Positions 21,201 through 36,200 of a DNA stretch of 64,000 nucleotides are shown here, piece by piece (within the stretch, counting starts at the first letter, position 1; every line of letters begins with the position of its first letter). A program made the position numbers and the translations under genes. Source of the stretch: Crossaster papposus (lineage: Eukaryota > Echinodermata > Asteroidea > Velatida > Solasteridae); NCBI GenBank assembly GCA_037893245.1, contig JBAIAA010000255.1:1-64000 (forward strand), given 5' to 3'. The notes beneath the pieces were generated by a model. It did not search any database and was not told the origin of the DNA. It worked only from the letters and a program-made list of their open reading frames with translations.

Positions 21201-24200
21201 AATTATATAAGTTTTACAGTTGGTCAGAAAGAGCAGAAAATAAGCTTTCATTAGACATTATGGCACAACTCTGTAGTGTAATGCATTGGCCTATTACGAT
21301 TGTTTAAAATTTGCTTTTTCTCAGTTATATTAAAAATGTCTTTGGACAGAAATGAAGTATAATGTTAGGGCTTCATTAGATGCTATATGGTTGACAAAAA
21401 CCTTGAATAAATCTACTTTAGGGATCAAAACAACCTTTTTAAACGATCAGTTCTGAAAAATATAGGTGTCGGAGAAATCAAAATTTCTTAAAACCAATAA
21501 ATGTATTTGTTGACAGAAAAATCACCTCTGAGACAATAAGCAGTCCTTTACGTAATGAACATGTATTATGCGACATCAGACTCATTTTTGCAGAGTGGGT
21601 CACAAATGTGATTTCTTACACGTCCACAAACGGCTAACATTTACGGCTGGAATCATGACTACACCCATACAGATTTTACGAGTTTTGGGGTCGAAAAAGT
21701 GAACCCCGAAACTCGTTTTCACAAGAATAATACAAAAACTCCCAGTTTGTATAGAAAGTATACACCATTTGCTTTTGCTGTAATTATTGATTCATATTTT
21801 ATAGTAAATATTGTGACGCTCACCTGTTTACGGTAATTTTTGTGTTTATAGAAAGCTGTACAAAAAAAAGAACAAAAGTGCTGTTCTTGCAGTCTGGTTC
21901 CTTGATTTTCTTCAGACGAATTCAATAAATTAGGGTATAGTGTTTGAAAATAGTCAGGTTTTTACAACGATTGCTTACCGGCATTCGTTTAAAATTAATA
22001 CAAAATTCCACTCTTCTTGAAAACCACATCACATCAATGATAAGGTGATGTGATTTCACGGGATGCTTGAGACTGTTATTCACTGTTAGTCAAGTAAAGT
22101 ATTTCATTGTAGTTCAGTAGGTTTTGTTAAGGTTTGCAAATGGTTTATACTACCTTTAAAGGATGTTTATATCCTACTTTTACATGCTCTTTCTGATTAA
22201 CTTCATTTCGTTCAAAACGTGTTTTGTAGCCCAATCGGGCGCTTTCAGAACTAATGTCCCTCTAACAGGAACACTGCTGAAAATGGAGGTATTGCCACCA
22301 CTTCTAACTCAAATCTTAAAGAAAAATCTTAAAGGAATATCTAGAAATTCTCTTACTAGTTTCATGGCCGTCTTGTTGGTGAATATCCTATATACCCGCC
22401 ATGTCTTGCTGAACATGGCGCCGAAGGCCAACGAGAAGCCAATTGTCAGAAGCCACGTCTTTGCCTGTATTTGCATGACAACACAATGACAACCGTAATC
22501 TATACATTCACTCAGTCCAATGGGTTAATGTGGTCGATGTTTTCCATGTTTCTGTCTAATGCAATAATTTTCAATGATGCATCGGTTTCTGAGTCCTTGA
22601 CTTGAAGATGATTTAATATCTGAAAGGTCATGGGCACTTTTTGCAAACTTTCAAAAAATTAAAGAGACGTGCAGCACGCTCTGTTTTAATACGACACAAC
22701 AATAACAGGGGTGCGTTCCACTCACGCAAACGTTGCCAACGTTAGCCAACGTTAGCGTTGTTCGCGTGAGTGGAACGCAATGTGCGCCAATTATGTTGGC
22801 GAACGTTAGCGAAAACGGCGAACGGCATTCCGAGCTGTTCGCTGTTGGCCAGTGACGTAATTTAAAGATGGCGAAGAGCTTAGCAGACGGCAGTGTTCGT
22901 TTCACGGTTTTGATTTACGTTTCATACTTTTCGTTATAAACGGTGGATTGTTTTGAGCATTCACAGCGATCTTTTAAAGAAAAATAATGAAATGGACAAA
23001 AAACAGCCAACGAAACGATCTCACTGTCACTGGGCGCCGCCATTTTGAAAACGTAGTTTTTAAAATTTCGTTCCACTTCAACTAACGCCAACTCAAAACG
23101 TAGGCCAACGTTCGCGCAAATAGTTTGCGTGTGTGGAACGCAGCCCTGGTTAGCCAGAATGTCAGATAGCTAACAACTTTGGTTGGAACATTTCCAACAG
23201 AGACGTGAATGGTGTACATTAGCGATAATTAGGCAAATTCGTCAGCTTAAAAAAAACCAACTAATCAACAGGCGCATACAAGGACCTGTAGATCCTTATA
23301 TGAAGGATATAATAATGTATGAAGCAAGATATAAGGCGGCGGGAAGCGTGTATTTTCGTTCTAGGACGGTAGGGGTAATTATTATAAATGGGCTGCTATA
23401 GACCTCTCGCTTCATGATTATTCAGTAGCTAATATATTGCTATTGCTCATTCAACTATTTACACGTAGCCCAGAGGTACATTAAAGCACTTTGAAAAACG
23501 GCCTATGTCGACATCTCACAGTAGCTTAGTGAATAATTGCTTAGGTTATAGATCGTTCGACTGGGGTTCAAATTCGGTCTCTGCTTCTTTTTGTATTGAC
23601 TATTTTTGGTCTCCCCAAGTTTATTGTTGAAGTGAGTTTAATTTAAAGGAAAGTAAGTGTTTCTCACTCAGTGTCGTGATACGCCCATTTATGCTTAAAG
23701 TGGCCTCATTCGTCCTTGGAAAAAATACGCCGTCAACCCCCCCCCCCCCCCCCCCCCCCCCCATTCCTTCTCTTTCTAGATAAGAGAAATTATCAGCATT
23801 TCCGGGCAATGGTTGGCGCCAACGGAACCCAATATCCTGGTTTTCTTAAAAAGAAAGCTAGCATTTGGACAGGATGTTCTTTAAGAACCTGCATGCTTCA
23901 GTCAGGTTATGAAAAAGCACCATCTTTTTTTCCTTTAGTAGAAGACGTCCATGAGAACTTTATTCTGGCCTATCCAATTTACCATTTAATTACCTTACAC
24001 ATTGTCACAAAGGTGTCCGTGGATGCAATGTTGGTGTCCACACCCATGAAGATGATGGAGACGTAGGCTAGCATTCCACCAATCAGCATCAAGTTGTTGA
24101 TGTTGGGACTCGACATCTTGATCACACTGTGAATTGAGCAGACACCACAATACGTTGTATGGGAGAAAGACGTTTAAAGATAGGGTACATCATCGGTAAT

Positions 24201-24223
24201 TGCTTGAATTATCATGAATGGGT

Positions 24224-24257
<34 letters not shown>

Positions 24258-27200
24258 GGGGGGGTTATATTTAGTAGAAAATATCGTTTAACTGACCTGT
24301 TCGAAGTTTTACAATCATGGATGCCGATGAAAGCAAGGAAAACGGCGTTCGTTTTCAACTGGCGTCGGGCAGTTATTTTTATGTTTTTGTTTTTGTTCTT
24401 TTGCAATCGTCCTTAGGCATTCGTATTTTTGTTTTTATTTGTATTCTTGATTAAATTTCAAAAAAACTGAACAATTCTAGAATATCTAGCACAATCAATA
24501 TCTACTTTCAAATTAGTAATATATTTCTTAATAATTCGGTAGTATTTTGTTTCGATATCTGCAAATAGTGTATCCTACCTTCAACAGAGGGATTTCAACA
24601 TACAGCAACGGACAGTTTGTATAGCATTTTGATGTTGGTATTTTTGCAAAAACAAATGGACAAATCCTGAGAATTTGGGAGAAAATTACAACACTTATTA
24701 GATTCTTGTACATTTCCAATGGATCGATTTCGCGTCTTGCCTTCTGTCCTATTAATGCGCATGCGTGCATGAATTTGATCTTATTAGGAAACTGGTTCAT
24801 ATACTTGCCTATTCTTAGACTAAGCCTGCATAAAGCCTGCATAATGAGCTCGCGCCCTTCGGGATTGTAAGAGCTGGCAACCGGCAAAGGGCAAAGGTGA
24901 TTTGTCGTGGCACGAATGTGTTCGTCGCGCATTGACGAGCCTACGCCTTTAAACCGAACTGAACCGAACCGAACCAAACCAAACCAAAGTTATACATGTA
25001 GTTCAATTCCTGAAAAAAAAATACCGGATCAATAAACTCACCGTTTTGTTTTGAAACGGATGTTGAAAGCCAGGAAGCAACACGCTAGCACGATGCCAAA
25101 CAGTGACAACACAACGCCCGTTACGAATACAGGATATTTGATGGTTTGTCGGTCTTCCCTCATCTGAATAGAGTCAATAGGGGGCGCACCATCTTGGTAA
25201 TGAGAAGAAAGGTATATAATTAGAATGGCACAATTGTTACCAAGACTCATTGTAACTGTTAGATTGCAGAAATAATATCACCATTTTGTTAATATTACAA
25301 CAAACTAAAAAACTATATAGTAATATTGTTTAAGTTATGGGTTTTCCCAGCTATTTAAGAACACGTTTTATTCAATTTCACCAACTCTTCCATTAAATTT
25401 CGTCCGAGGATTTATTTTTTACACGCTTTCACCAAACCAATGTACTCTTTATTATTCAATGTCAACGTTTGGTCACCTTTTTTTAAACACAAGGACGAAA
25501 ATATTTAATATCTAAATTGAATTGTAAATTACTAAATTTGGTTTGGTTAAAGCGTGTACAATTTTTTCACTGATGAAATTGAATGAAAGTTGGTGAATTT
25601 GAATTTTAAACAGTTTTAAAATATCCGGGAAATCCTATAATAAATAATAACTAGACAATCTTTCTTTGCAGTCGATAAAGTGATTCAGGTCATCAAGCAT
25701 ATTTCAGAATAAGAGTTTAATGTTTACTGATAGTGTTATAAAAATCAGATTCCTATGAAAACCGGACTCTTTTTTCCTATTATTAGTTAAACCCTCTCAT
25801 CAAATCCAGTCACTCTTCTAATTTTCATCACTTAAAGGTAATAGCTTGAATTATCATTAATAGATTTGGGGGGTTGTATTTTATAGTAAATATAATTTAA
25901 CTGACCTGTCCGAAGTTTTACAATCATGAATGCCAAGAAAAGCACGAAAACAGCGTTTGTTTCAACCGGCATTGGGCAGTTATTCTTATGTTTTCGTTGT
26001 TTTTTCGCGATCGCCGTCCGGCGATCGCGAATTATTGGATATGAAATTATATTTTTCGGAATAATTACAGGATATCTAGCGCAATCATTTTGCTGGATGC
26101 CTACAATCATTATTTACTTTCAAATGAGTAAGATATTTCTTAATAATTTGGTAGTAAATATTTTTGATATCTGCAAATGGTGTATCCGCATTCGCAATAG
26201 TATCAATGAGTCCGGTTTTCATATAGTCTGGAATTCACACCACACTGGCGCCACTTTAAAACAATTTGTTTTAGTTTGTTTCACCTGGCCAGTTTATTGG
26301 CTGGTACCCGTCCAGTTGTAGGTCCCTGCCTGTACCGATGGTTGGGTCCACGATGCCAACACGAACAGCATGGTCGTCTGTCAATTATTAAAGGGTGGTA
26401 CACAATTAACGGTGTGGTGTCAGTAAACGGTGTTAGTTATCTGCATTGAACGAGACACTTTAAGACACACAGGGCGATTTGAGTTGGATGCATTTTCTAC
26501 CCTTTGCTCGAAATCACAGTTGATCGGAGGCATAACGACAGACATAACAACATGTTGACGATATTCAATGTAGCTCAGTAAACAACATTTATTTTTAGGA
26601 AATAGAGGAACAAACACATACACATTTTTCGTTTTCGTAGACCGGTGTCTGCGCTTATACAATTTAAAAGATTTGATTACTTAATTAACAAATGTAACCT
26701 GTATATTCCTGTAATTGATACTCAAATTACGATACTCATTAACCAGTTTGTGTATGTGACGTGACATCAAGGGTCATCCTTTCACTTTCAGTGTAAAGCC
26801 AGTTCGGTATTCCAACTGCGCATGTGCACATTAACATTTCATCGTATCCGTGCAAAAGCATAGCGGGTACCAGCAAATTAAGAGATCGTCGTGTTGTAAA
26901 ATAAGGTTTTCAAACAAACATTTGGACAGCGGTGTTTTCAGGTGTCTTGTGTGTTTAAACTTTTGTTTGTACAAAAGTTTCCATCGTCTTTTCGATTGCA
27001 CGAAAAATTGCACAGAACTTAGATTTGGTAATACCACGTCCCCCATAGCTAATAGTGTGCATTTATCTGCCGCGTTTATCCAAAGAGAACAAACGTCGAA
27101 TCTTGTTGTGCACATGTGCAGTTGGAATGTGCATTCCGAACTGGCATAAACGATGTATGTTTGTTTTAGTCTAGTCATCACTTTTTTTACATTTCATGAC

Positions 27201-30200
27201 GAAAGTTCAACAGCAATCATTATTAATAAAAGTCCAAAATACTGTGCAAGCAATACCCTTAATTTGTACAACCCAAATTCATAGTTGAATAATTATACAT
27301 ATAGCAAGCTTATTAATTATATATATCTAATATCACATATATATCTTACACACATCTAACATATTAAAGTGAACAAAGACAACTGACAAAGCGGAATTTG
27401 AACCTGCGACCTCCGGAATACCATACCGGCACTCTACCAACTGAGCTATCTTGCCCTACGTTCGCGTTCTCCCAAAATGTCCGTATCTTTGTTCAGGAGG
27501 CGCTATAGTCAGAAGTCATAAACACCAGAATGTTGTGTGGCCAGGGATCACGCCAAATGTTACGATACAACTTGGGAAGCGGCATTGTGGGGATCACTCA
27601 ATCAGGATACGACTTGTTATCTTATATTATTACACCATTAAATCACGAGGAAAACTGACAAGGTAAAGTTGCATACATATTAAAGTGAACAACAACAAAC
27701 TGGCAGTACCGGGATAATCGGACGTGATCCCTGGCCACACGGCATTCTGGTGTTTATGATTTCTGATTAGCGCCTCCTGAACAAAGATACTGACAGTTTG
27801 GGAGACCGCCAACATAGGGCAATATAGCTCAGTTGGTAGAGCGCCGGTACGGTGTACAAATTGTAGGTCGCAGGTTCAAATCCCGCTCCTGCCAGTTTTC
27901 TTTGGTCACTTTAATATGTATGCAAATGTACCTAGTCAGTTTCCCTTGTGGTGTAACACATCTAACACACAAATGAGCAAACCTCTATATGTATGTCTGC
28001 ATTTTTTCTCGGGCACCGGCAGCCTGACAGCATTCATAGCAGACGGTGAAGGGGAAAGATTGTTCAACTATTTAAGTAGGGGCAATTAAATGACAAACAA
28101 ATTACTAATTAGCAGTGGCCCGTTTGATGGTTGCGCTGTTCTTTTCACGTGTAGTATTAAACTTGCCAAAGTGCTTTGATCACTGTAATCCACTTGTTCC
28201 GAAGAGGCACATTTCAAACGGGCACCGCACTAGCGAATGTTATTTACGTTATCGTATAACAGGTGCTGCGCGCAAATTCCTTGCGCGGTTTCTTACGTAA
28301 GTCTTTATGTAGCCGTCTCTTATAACCTTTTAAACGCAAACTCGCCTATTCAGCTTCAGTCTTTGGCACACAGGGCACAATCAGTGCCAAAAGTGCCATC
28401 CAAACAACAACACAACAGCTTCTGTCTCGGTCTAGCAACCTCATCTCGCTATCACTCGCATTTGCACACCGTTCAATATGAACCATTCTAACGCCGATAA
28501 CGTAACCCTGGAAATCCTTCAGGCGATCAGATCACTGTCCGACTGTATAGACAGCAAAGTCGAGTCGGCCGTCAAGGGGCAGAGCACCACTTCTGATAAC
28601 CCGCCTTATTTTAAAAGTGAAGACAACAAGAACCAGTATCGCCATGGAGTTAAGCTTTCTTGCCTAATCGACATCGCCTTGGCATCGCTAGACACCGGAG
28701 ACGCACACACAGCAATAGAAGCTCTCAAACAAGCCGCTACAAACATTAAATAACGACAGAAACTTATTAAGTTGGATGATCGTTATTCCCAAGGCTGGGC
28801 CACGGTAGGAGAATACGTCGCAGACGATTTAACCGAGGACTCGGATGATGAAAAACGACTTTGGAAGGCAAAGACAATGGCTACCACCAAGAAGGCAGAT
28901 TCAGCAAAAAAGTCCAAAGCCAAGGCTCACAGTCCTGCTCACCCTTTTCCTGCTGCGCCTTCTTTTCGTCCTGCGCCCCAATTCCTTTCATCCCTTCGGC
29001 CGGTACATCTATTGTCAAGAGTTCCTCACCTGTTTTCAGTGCGGAGTCGCAGGACACGTCCGGATCAGCTGCCCTTCCCTTCGACTCCCCCAAAAGCATC
29101 GGCACAGATCACAACCTTCAGCCAACAATTCCACCACGGCCTAGAGATTGGGAAGCGCAAGAATCGGCAACAGAAACAGCAGCGGTCCTAACCGTTGTAA
29201 AGGGTAAGCTGAAACCTAGCTTCTTATTTTGGCGAGACACACTTAAGTGTAGCAATTTTGTCCAAGCGGTCATTTCAGACAGATACAAGATTCCGTTGTA
29301 TGTCACTCCTACCCCTATCCACTTATCAAATAATAAATATAGTCTTTGTCATAGTCAATTTGTCGAAATGCAGAAGGAAAGCAATTGCTATTGGTTCTCG
29401 ATCTCGGACACCCAAACAAGCAAATTTTGAAAGAATAATTCAACTACGAAGATTTGAACCATATTGCGCCTGCAGTCTCCTAGATCATTGCACAGTTCCA
29501 CCAGCATCCGTCCGTACGCCATCAGGCAGGTGAAATATAGAGCCGCTGTATATCAACGATCCTTCTTATCCCACTATCTCAATGCTTTCCTTGAGAACAT
29601 TGTAGAAATCGAAAGGCCTTAGAAATGTAGGCAAGCAATGACCAAGTTTATTATTAGTTCGGGATTATCATACATAATTTTTGTTTTTGCCAACTCCAAC
29701 TATCTTGGGAATATAAATTTTTAAAAAATAAAATAATAATAAGCTCCATCCGCCACCAAAGCATACAGTGCAGCCTGGCAACTTTGGGAAGCCTGGGCTT
29801 CTTCCAAGACCAGAGTCGCCATCTTTCCGGTTCAGCCCGTAGATTTATGCATGAACTTCGCATCGCTTCTGCCAAGCAAGCACACTTCTACCACCGATAC
29901 CACAGCAGCCGCAGTCAAATGGGTCCACAGACTAGCCGGACTCCCCTCGCCCACTGAAGACCCTATCGTCAAGGTTACAGGCGTTCGTTGGCTTCACCCA
30001 TAAACCAGAAAGAACCGGTTTCGCTAGCTATAACGACGCAGCTTTTCGACGCTTACTGACACTCGTCGGCTACCGACTTGCTGACTTGAGGGTTCTCTTA
30101 CTTTTGTTTTTGTCAGTTACGCTTGATACCTTCGTTTCAGCGACCTCAACGTCCGGCGTGTAGACTGCAAAATCACCAGCGATCGCTTTAGTCATCAGCC

Positions 30201-33200
30201 TGCCCAACTCAAAAACAAATCTATTTCGCCAAAGAGCAGACATCGTCATTTACTCGCACACTTTTACTCGCAGATATTTTGCGGCCATGGGCGATCCCGC
30301 AGATACATCACTACCAGTCGGACGTAGATTTTACAAGGTCAAGAAAGGGCCTATAGGGGCCTATAGTAAGCACTATTCAAGGTATATCCAGGACACGCAA
30401 AAATGTCCTACAAGCATTTCGCCCCTTCGTTCCCGACTACACTAAAGTCGGACTGCAGTCTTAGATTTGGGGGCGCTTTGGCGGCTTCAGATGCCTTGGT
30501 ACAATCTCATTTAATTTCTAAGCACGGCAGATGGTCTTTCGAAAAGGCTAGGAATGCATATATTAAGGTCGATGAGACCACCAGTGTAATTGTTTCCACA
30601 GATATGTTTAGATATTCTGATATGCACACTTATTCATTTCTGTCAACTCAATATCTATAATTATTCGTATACGGCCCAAGTAATGTAAAATCGATTAATT
30701 ATATTAATTATTACATTAATTTAATGTTTAGCCGACGATAGTTCATCTTTTGTATTTAGGCAACGTGATTATATTGTTTAATTCTACCACAAATGAGCCA
30801 ATATTTTAATAATATTTGTATGTATATATCTCCGCCCTCACTACCTGAACAATCCCGTTATACTATACAATACACAACTTAAAGGGTAACTGAAATTCAA
30901 AACTTTAATATGGCGAAATATATCCTTTAATAACGCTGAATACTTAACAACTGCACAAACTTCATATTTGTTTTATTATGTTTGCTCATTAATCGTGACC
31001 CTAAAACGAAAAGCAATATGCGCCGTGCCCCGCCCACAAAAGATGACGTCACGGTAAGAATATAGCGTGGCTATACCAGGCTAAGCCTAGCCTTGAATAC
31101 AAGGCTGCACTGTATCTACAGCGTCGGATCATCGTTTGTCATAACACCAAACGTGTACATAGCCCGCAATGCATTATTATAGAGAACCATCTGAGTATGT
31201 ATAATAATGCATTGCGGGCTATGTACACGTTTAGTGTTGTGGCAAACGATGATCCCACGTTGCGGATACAGCATAGCCTTGTATTCAAGACTAGGCTTAG
31301 CCTGGTACAGCCAGGCTCTATTCTTACCGTGACGTCATCTTTTATGGGCGGGGCACGGCGCATATTGGTTTTTATTTTAGGGTCACGATTAATGAACGAA
31401 TAGAAAGAAATATGAAGTTTTTGCAGTTGTTAAGTATTCAGCGTTATTAAAACGTTTTTCTCGCCATATTAAAGTTTTGTATTTCTAGTACCCTATAAGA
31501 GTTGTTAGAACGTCAACATTAAGCACTGTCTAAAACCTTATGTTTGGTTTGGTTGGCTAACAATTCAATAAATTCTAGACCTTATACGATACAGCATATT
31601 TTATATAACCATATAATTATTCAGATCCTATACTCCATACATAAATTACAGCTTTTAATATACGAAATAGCATAACTTTCTCTAGATTATTGTAATTATT
31701 GTTCCGATCATAATTATACTAATATAAGTTTTGATGCGCTTTGTAAATATATTTCCTAAACACTTTATACCTCGACAAATTCACAACTGTAAACTGATAT
31801 TTTTTTTTTCTTCAAGTTTACATTTTAACCTTGTGACGTGCGACCTCGCTTGTATTTCGTGTAATACCCCCATGCTGTTCGGTTTTATGGCTTTATATGT
31901 CAACACAGCCCTTCCCACAGGCCAGACACCCAGAAACCAGCTGGTGTTTTTGAATAAGGCGGAGCAACAATAGCATGATTGATTGCTTGGGAAGGTCTGG
32001 CGGTAAAATCCACACCTCAAAGACCCTTTATGTACACAATGTAATAGGATAGCCTATGTGGGGCAGCCTTTGCTTTGCAAAAAGCTGGGTCACCGGTTCA
32101 ACCAGGGTTCAAGCGGCACATGCCATGTTATTCGGCTTGCTTTGAACTAGGAATACATGTAATATGAGATTTTGTTAACACAGGATGAAATAGTAACTGT
32201 TTTTGTTACGGCGAAGCGATTTTGAAAAAAAAGTTCGGCGGCACGTATGCTCGCGTTCGTAATAACCATAATAATATAGGCAATTCACAATGCGCTATTA
32301 TCCACCTTAATGAGATGATCAAGGCGCAAAAAACAAAAACAAAGAGACTAGAGAGATACATGATTTAAAACGTGGACATTACACAACACAACCTGACAAT
32401 CAAATGAACGAATGAGCTACTGGAATGCAACTTGAAAGACGTGGGTCTTCAGAGTACATTTGAACTCTTGCAGGGTGGAACAGTCACGAATATTCTAAGG
32501 AAGTTTGTTCCATAATATCGGCCTAGCATGAGAAAAGGAACGGTCCCCCATGTCTTATTTGTTTTAGACACTACAAGCAAAGAATAATTTGGAAGATCTG
32601 AGAGACATGTATGGGTTGTAACAAATAACCAAATCAAAATTATATTTTTGGGGCGGCACCATGCAAGCAATGAAAAATAGGCAGAAGTAATTTGAAAACT
32701 ATTCGAAAATGAACAGGCAACTAATAGAGTGAATGCAAAACTGGAGTTATGTAGGTTTTACGTGATGTGTTATTGTAGTGTGGAAGTATGAAATAAGGCC
32801 TACAGCGAGGCGGCTCTTGCTGTCATTTGTTATACAAATTTGTTTCCAATTATGTTTTCTTATTTATCTCTCACATGATGAAGATAAAGGAAAGAACAAC
32901 ATTTTTTTTCGGTAGAATGGAGACAGAAATTGTAAATTATGATTGTTTGTGGATCTGTTAGTCTTCGTTCAGCCAGAGCGCTACAGCTTACGGTTCTCCG
33001 CACCAATAACTCGTGGGAACACCGGTCTTTTCAACGCGCCGCTCCAGAACTCTGGAACTACCCTTTAAAATTCGTCAGTCATCATCAATGTCTGTACTAT
33101 TTTAATCTTCTCTGAAATTCACATGTTTTTCTACGGTTTTGTGATTAATGGATAAATAATATTATTTTAAACAAAATTATAATAATAATCACTGATTTAT

Positions 33201-36200
33201 GTAAACCAAATGTAATTATTGTTTTGTATTGTTCGCCATTAGCGTCTTGCTTGGCGGATACAGGCGTCTTATAAATGTTCATTGTTATATTATTATTAGG
33301 TACGGGTGGTTATACTTTACTTTCATTTTCAGCTCGGACAAACCTCTTATTTGATGCAGATCCAGCAGACATCTGCGGTCGCCATTCTTGTCAAATTCGA
33401 CTGGACCCTAAAAATCATCAAACAAAACACCGCGTGATTCAAGAGATATTCAAACTTTGTAATGCACTTAATGAAAAGCGTACATTTCATAAATATACAC
33501 TATCTGGATAGGAAGACACATTGTGCCCCCCCCCCCCCCCCCCCCCCGGTTGGAATTTGTTAACGAGATCCGAAACACTTAGATATGGTAGCCCTGGAGG
33601 GACTACGCAGATCGTGGATAATGACGTCAATATTCACGACGAATTTTATGACTTGCCCTAAAGTCGTAAATATTGACGTCAAATTTCACGACTTTTCCAA
33701 AGGGGAATCACTCAATAAAGATTTGACTTGCTATCATATATTATTACACCATTAAATCACAAGAGAAACTGACAAGGTAAAGTTGCATACATATTCAAGT
33801 GAACAACAACAAACTGGCAGGACCGGGGTAATCAGACGTGATCCCTGGCCACACGTCATTCTGGTGTTTATGACTTCTGATTAGCCCCTCCTGAACAAAG
33901 ATACTGACAGTTTGGTAGACCGCCAACATAGAGCAAGATAGCTCAGTTGGTAGAGCGCCGGTACGGTATTCAAATCGAAGGTCGCAGGTTCAAATCTTGA
34001 CGTGAATATTGACGTCAAATTTCATGACTTGCCGCTAAAGTCGTGAATATTGACGTCAAATTTTGACGCGAATTTGTTGTGAGAATATAGGTTTTGGTGC
34101 GCATTTCTAGAATGCTAAAGCGATGCTTTGTGCATGCGCATCATCGTAATGCTTGACATATATACAAATGTACTAATGTATACATCAAATTAAAGTTTGG
34201 GAAAAGACAAAGACAATAACGAAAACAACTAATTATAAACAATTGTATTAAAAGGTTGCATCACTTTAATTGTTGCACTCTATTCATTATAGTCCCGATC
34301 GAGGAATAATAGTCTGTTCAGTCATCCTGCACTCAATGCACGCTGACGCATTGTAGTCTCCCGATCGTAAAATTGGTAGTGAATATTTACGTCAATATTC
34401 ACGATCTGCGTAGTCCCTCCAGGGCCACCATACTTGGAGGTTTAGACAAAGAGGTTTAAAAAAAATGTTTTATTAGGCCTACATTCTACACAATCACCCC
34501 ATGTGTAAAATGCTGTAATCGTTTGGTGCAACAAAACAAATAATTTCTCTAAAAGTGGCACACTCCATTTTGAGTGCTCTCAAGATTGGTAGAAATGTGT
34601 CCAACCAGTGATATAGGCCAGTTTCTACCAATTAAAAAAAATGGTCAAAATATAATTAATATCATGTCAATAATATCATTTGTTGGACACAATATCTGCC
34701 AATATTTTCAGCCAATCTGTGTTAGGAGTTAATGAAACGTATCTTGAATTGACAAATGTAAATAGGGTAAACCAAACGGCATTTGAAAACTAATTAGGGC
34801 CACAGTTATCTTAAATCTCGTACAAACATCAATAGCAAATGCTTTATATTTACTAAGCAAAATGACGCGTTGCACTTCACCCTGCATATTTGGTTCAAAG
34901 GGCAAATCTGCGAAAGCCCATTTTTGTCTTTCTGTAATGCCATACTTTAACCGTGTGTCAAATTTCATCTTTGTATCATCAAGGGCAAAATTCCTATAAA
35001 TATTTCCCTATCTGCCCCACTATAAGCTTTACGAGGCCTGAACCTTATTTTGACATTGCTCCAACCTAACAAAACAGACTCAAAAACGAAACAACTTGTT
35101 AACATTTTCCTTCGTATACATACCGAGAGTCCTTCAAACTTCATGTCACTCAGGATTCTGAAAAGGATGTCCACTGTCACATTATCAGTGTAGGTGAAAT
35201 CAGAGAGAGACCTTGGAGGATCTGAAGAAACGAATGATACATTTCAGGTAACTTTTTGTTTAGTCATCATAATACCAACAATTATCAAAACCTTGATCAA
35301 AGTCGAGAGAAATAGAAGACGTTGTCAAGCTGCAGCCACGCGCATGCTCAAAGTCATGTCATAGCGTCTTAGTCTGGTTCCATCAAATGATCCTGACTAG
35401 TTCTGATAAATCATTAGGTCTGGTAGCCGCCAATGCCACAGGACCAAAACTGGAGGAATTCTCCAGTTTCCGAAAGTTTCTGAAGTTTACCTATTATGAG
35501 TTTTTTTACATTTGGATATTATTGTTAGCGTTGGCGGTGGTCGAGTGTTTCCGAGAGTCAAATGGCTGTTTATGTATAAGGTAGCGTTAAACAAATTTAT
35601 ATGGGGTTGACAATGGCTAAACAATACCTAAATCCTGAAGTTGTTTTTCGGCTTCTTCGAGAGTATAGGCGATGGCCCAGACGGAGTCGTATCCCAAGGC
35701 GCATTCCTTGTAACCCGTCAGTGACTCTGCTTCACCCCCCACAAAGTCGTGGAACATCTGTGTAAATGTCTGCGTCGTCTGTACATTGGAGACATTTTGA
35801 AAAATGAAATCAAATGCCACAAAAGCGCTACGCTGTCAGCGGCGTAGCAGGGACGTTTCTAGAGCCAATATTTTAGGGAGGATAGGACCTTCGTACGTGA
35901 CGTCAACTTCTAACTTTCGCTACTCATTTGTACTGCATTAAAACAAATATATATTATAGGTTTTCTCGCACAATTTCGTCAAACGAGAAGCTAATTTAAC
36001 CACTGCGCCATTCTATTTCGCACGAAATAGAATGCTGCTTAAAATGGTCATTCGATTTCATTTTATGACTAGGCAAAATACTGTTGTGTCATTCGATTTA
36101 ACAAAATATCATCCAATTTAACAATTCAACAAAACAGCAATCAAATTCGCAGGCATTTCCGTCATTTTGTGCAATCAAAAAACGCTCTGTTAACTTCTGG

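Noticed and set aside
22163..22489. 108-codon plus-strand frame
   Set aside because: It is antisense to receptor exon l, which has clear motifs and splice sites.
33275..33511. 78-codon plus-strand frame
   Set aside because: Antisense to receptor exon h; the minus strand has the [11 protein letters not shown] motif and matching exon phases.
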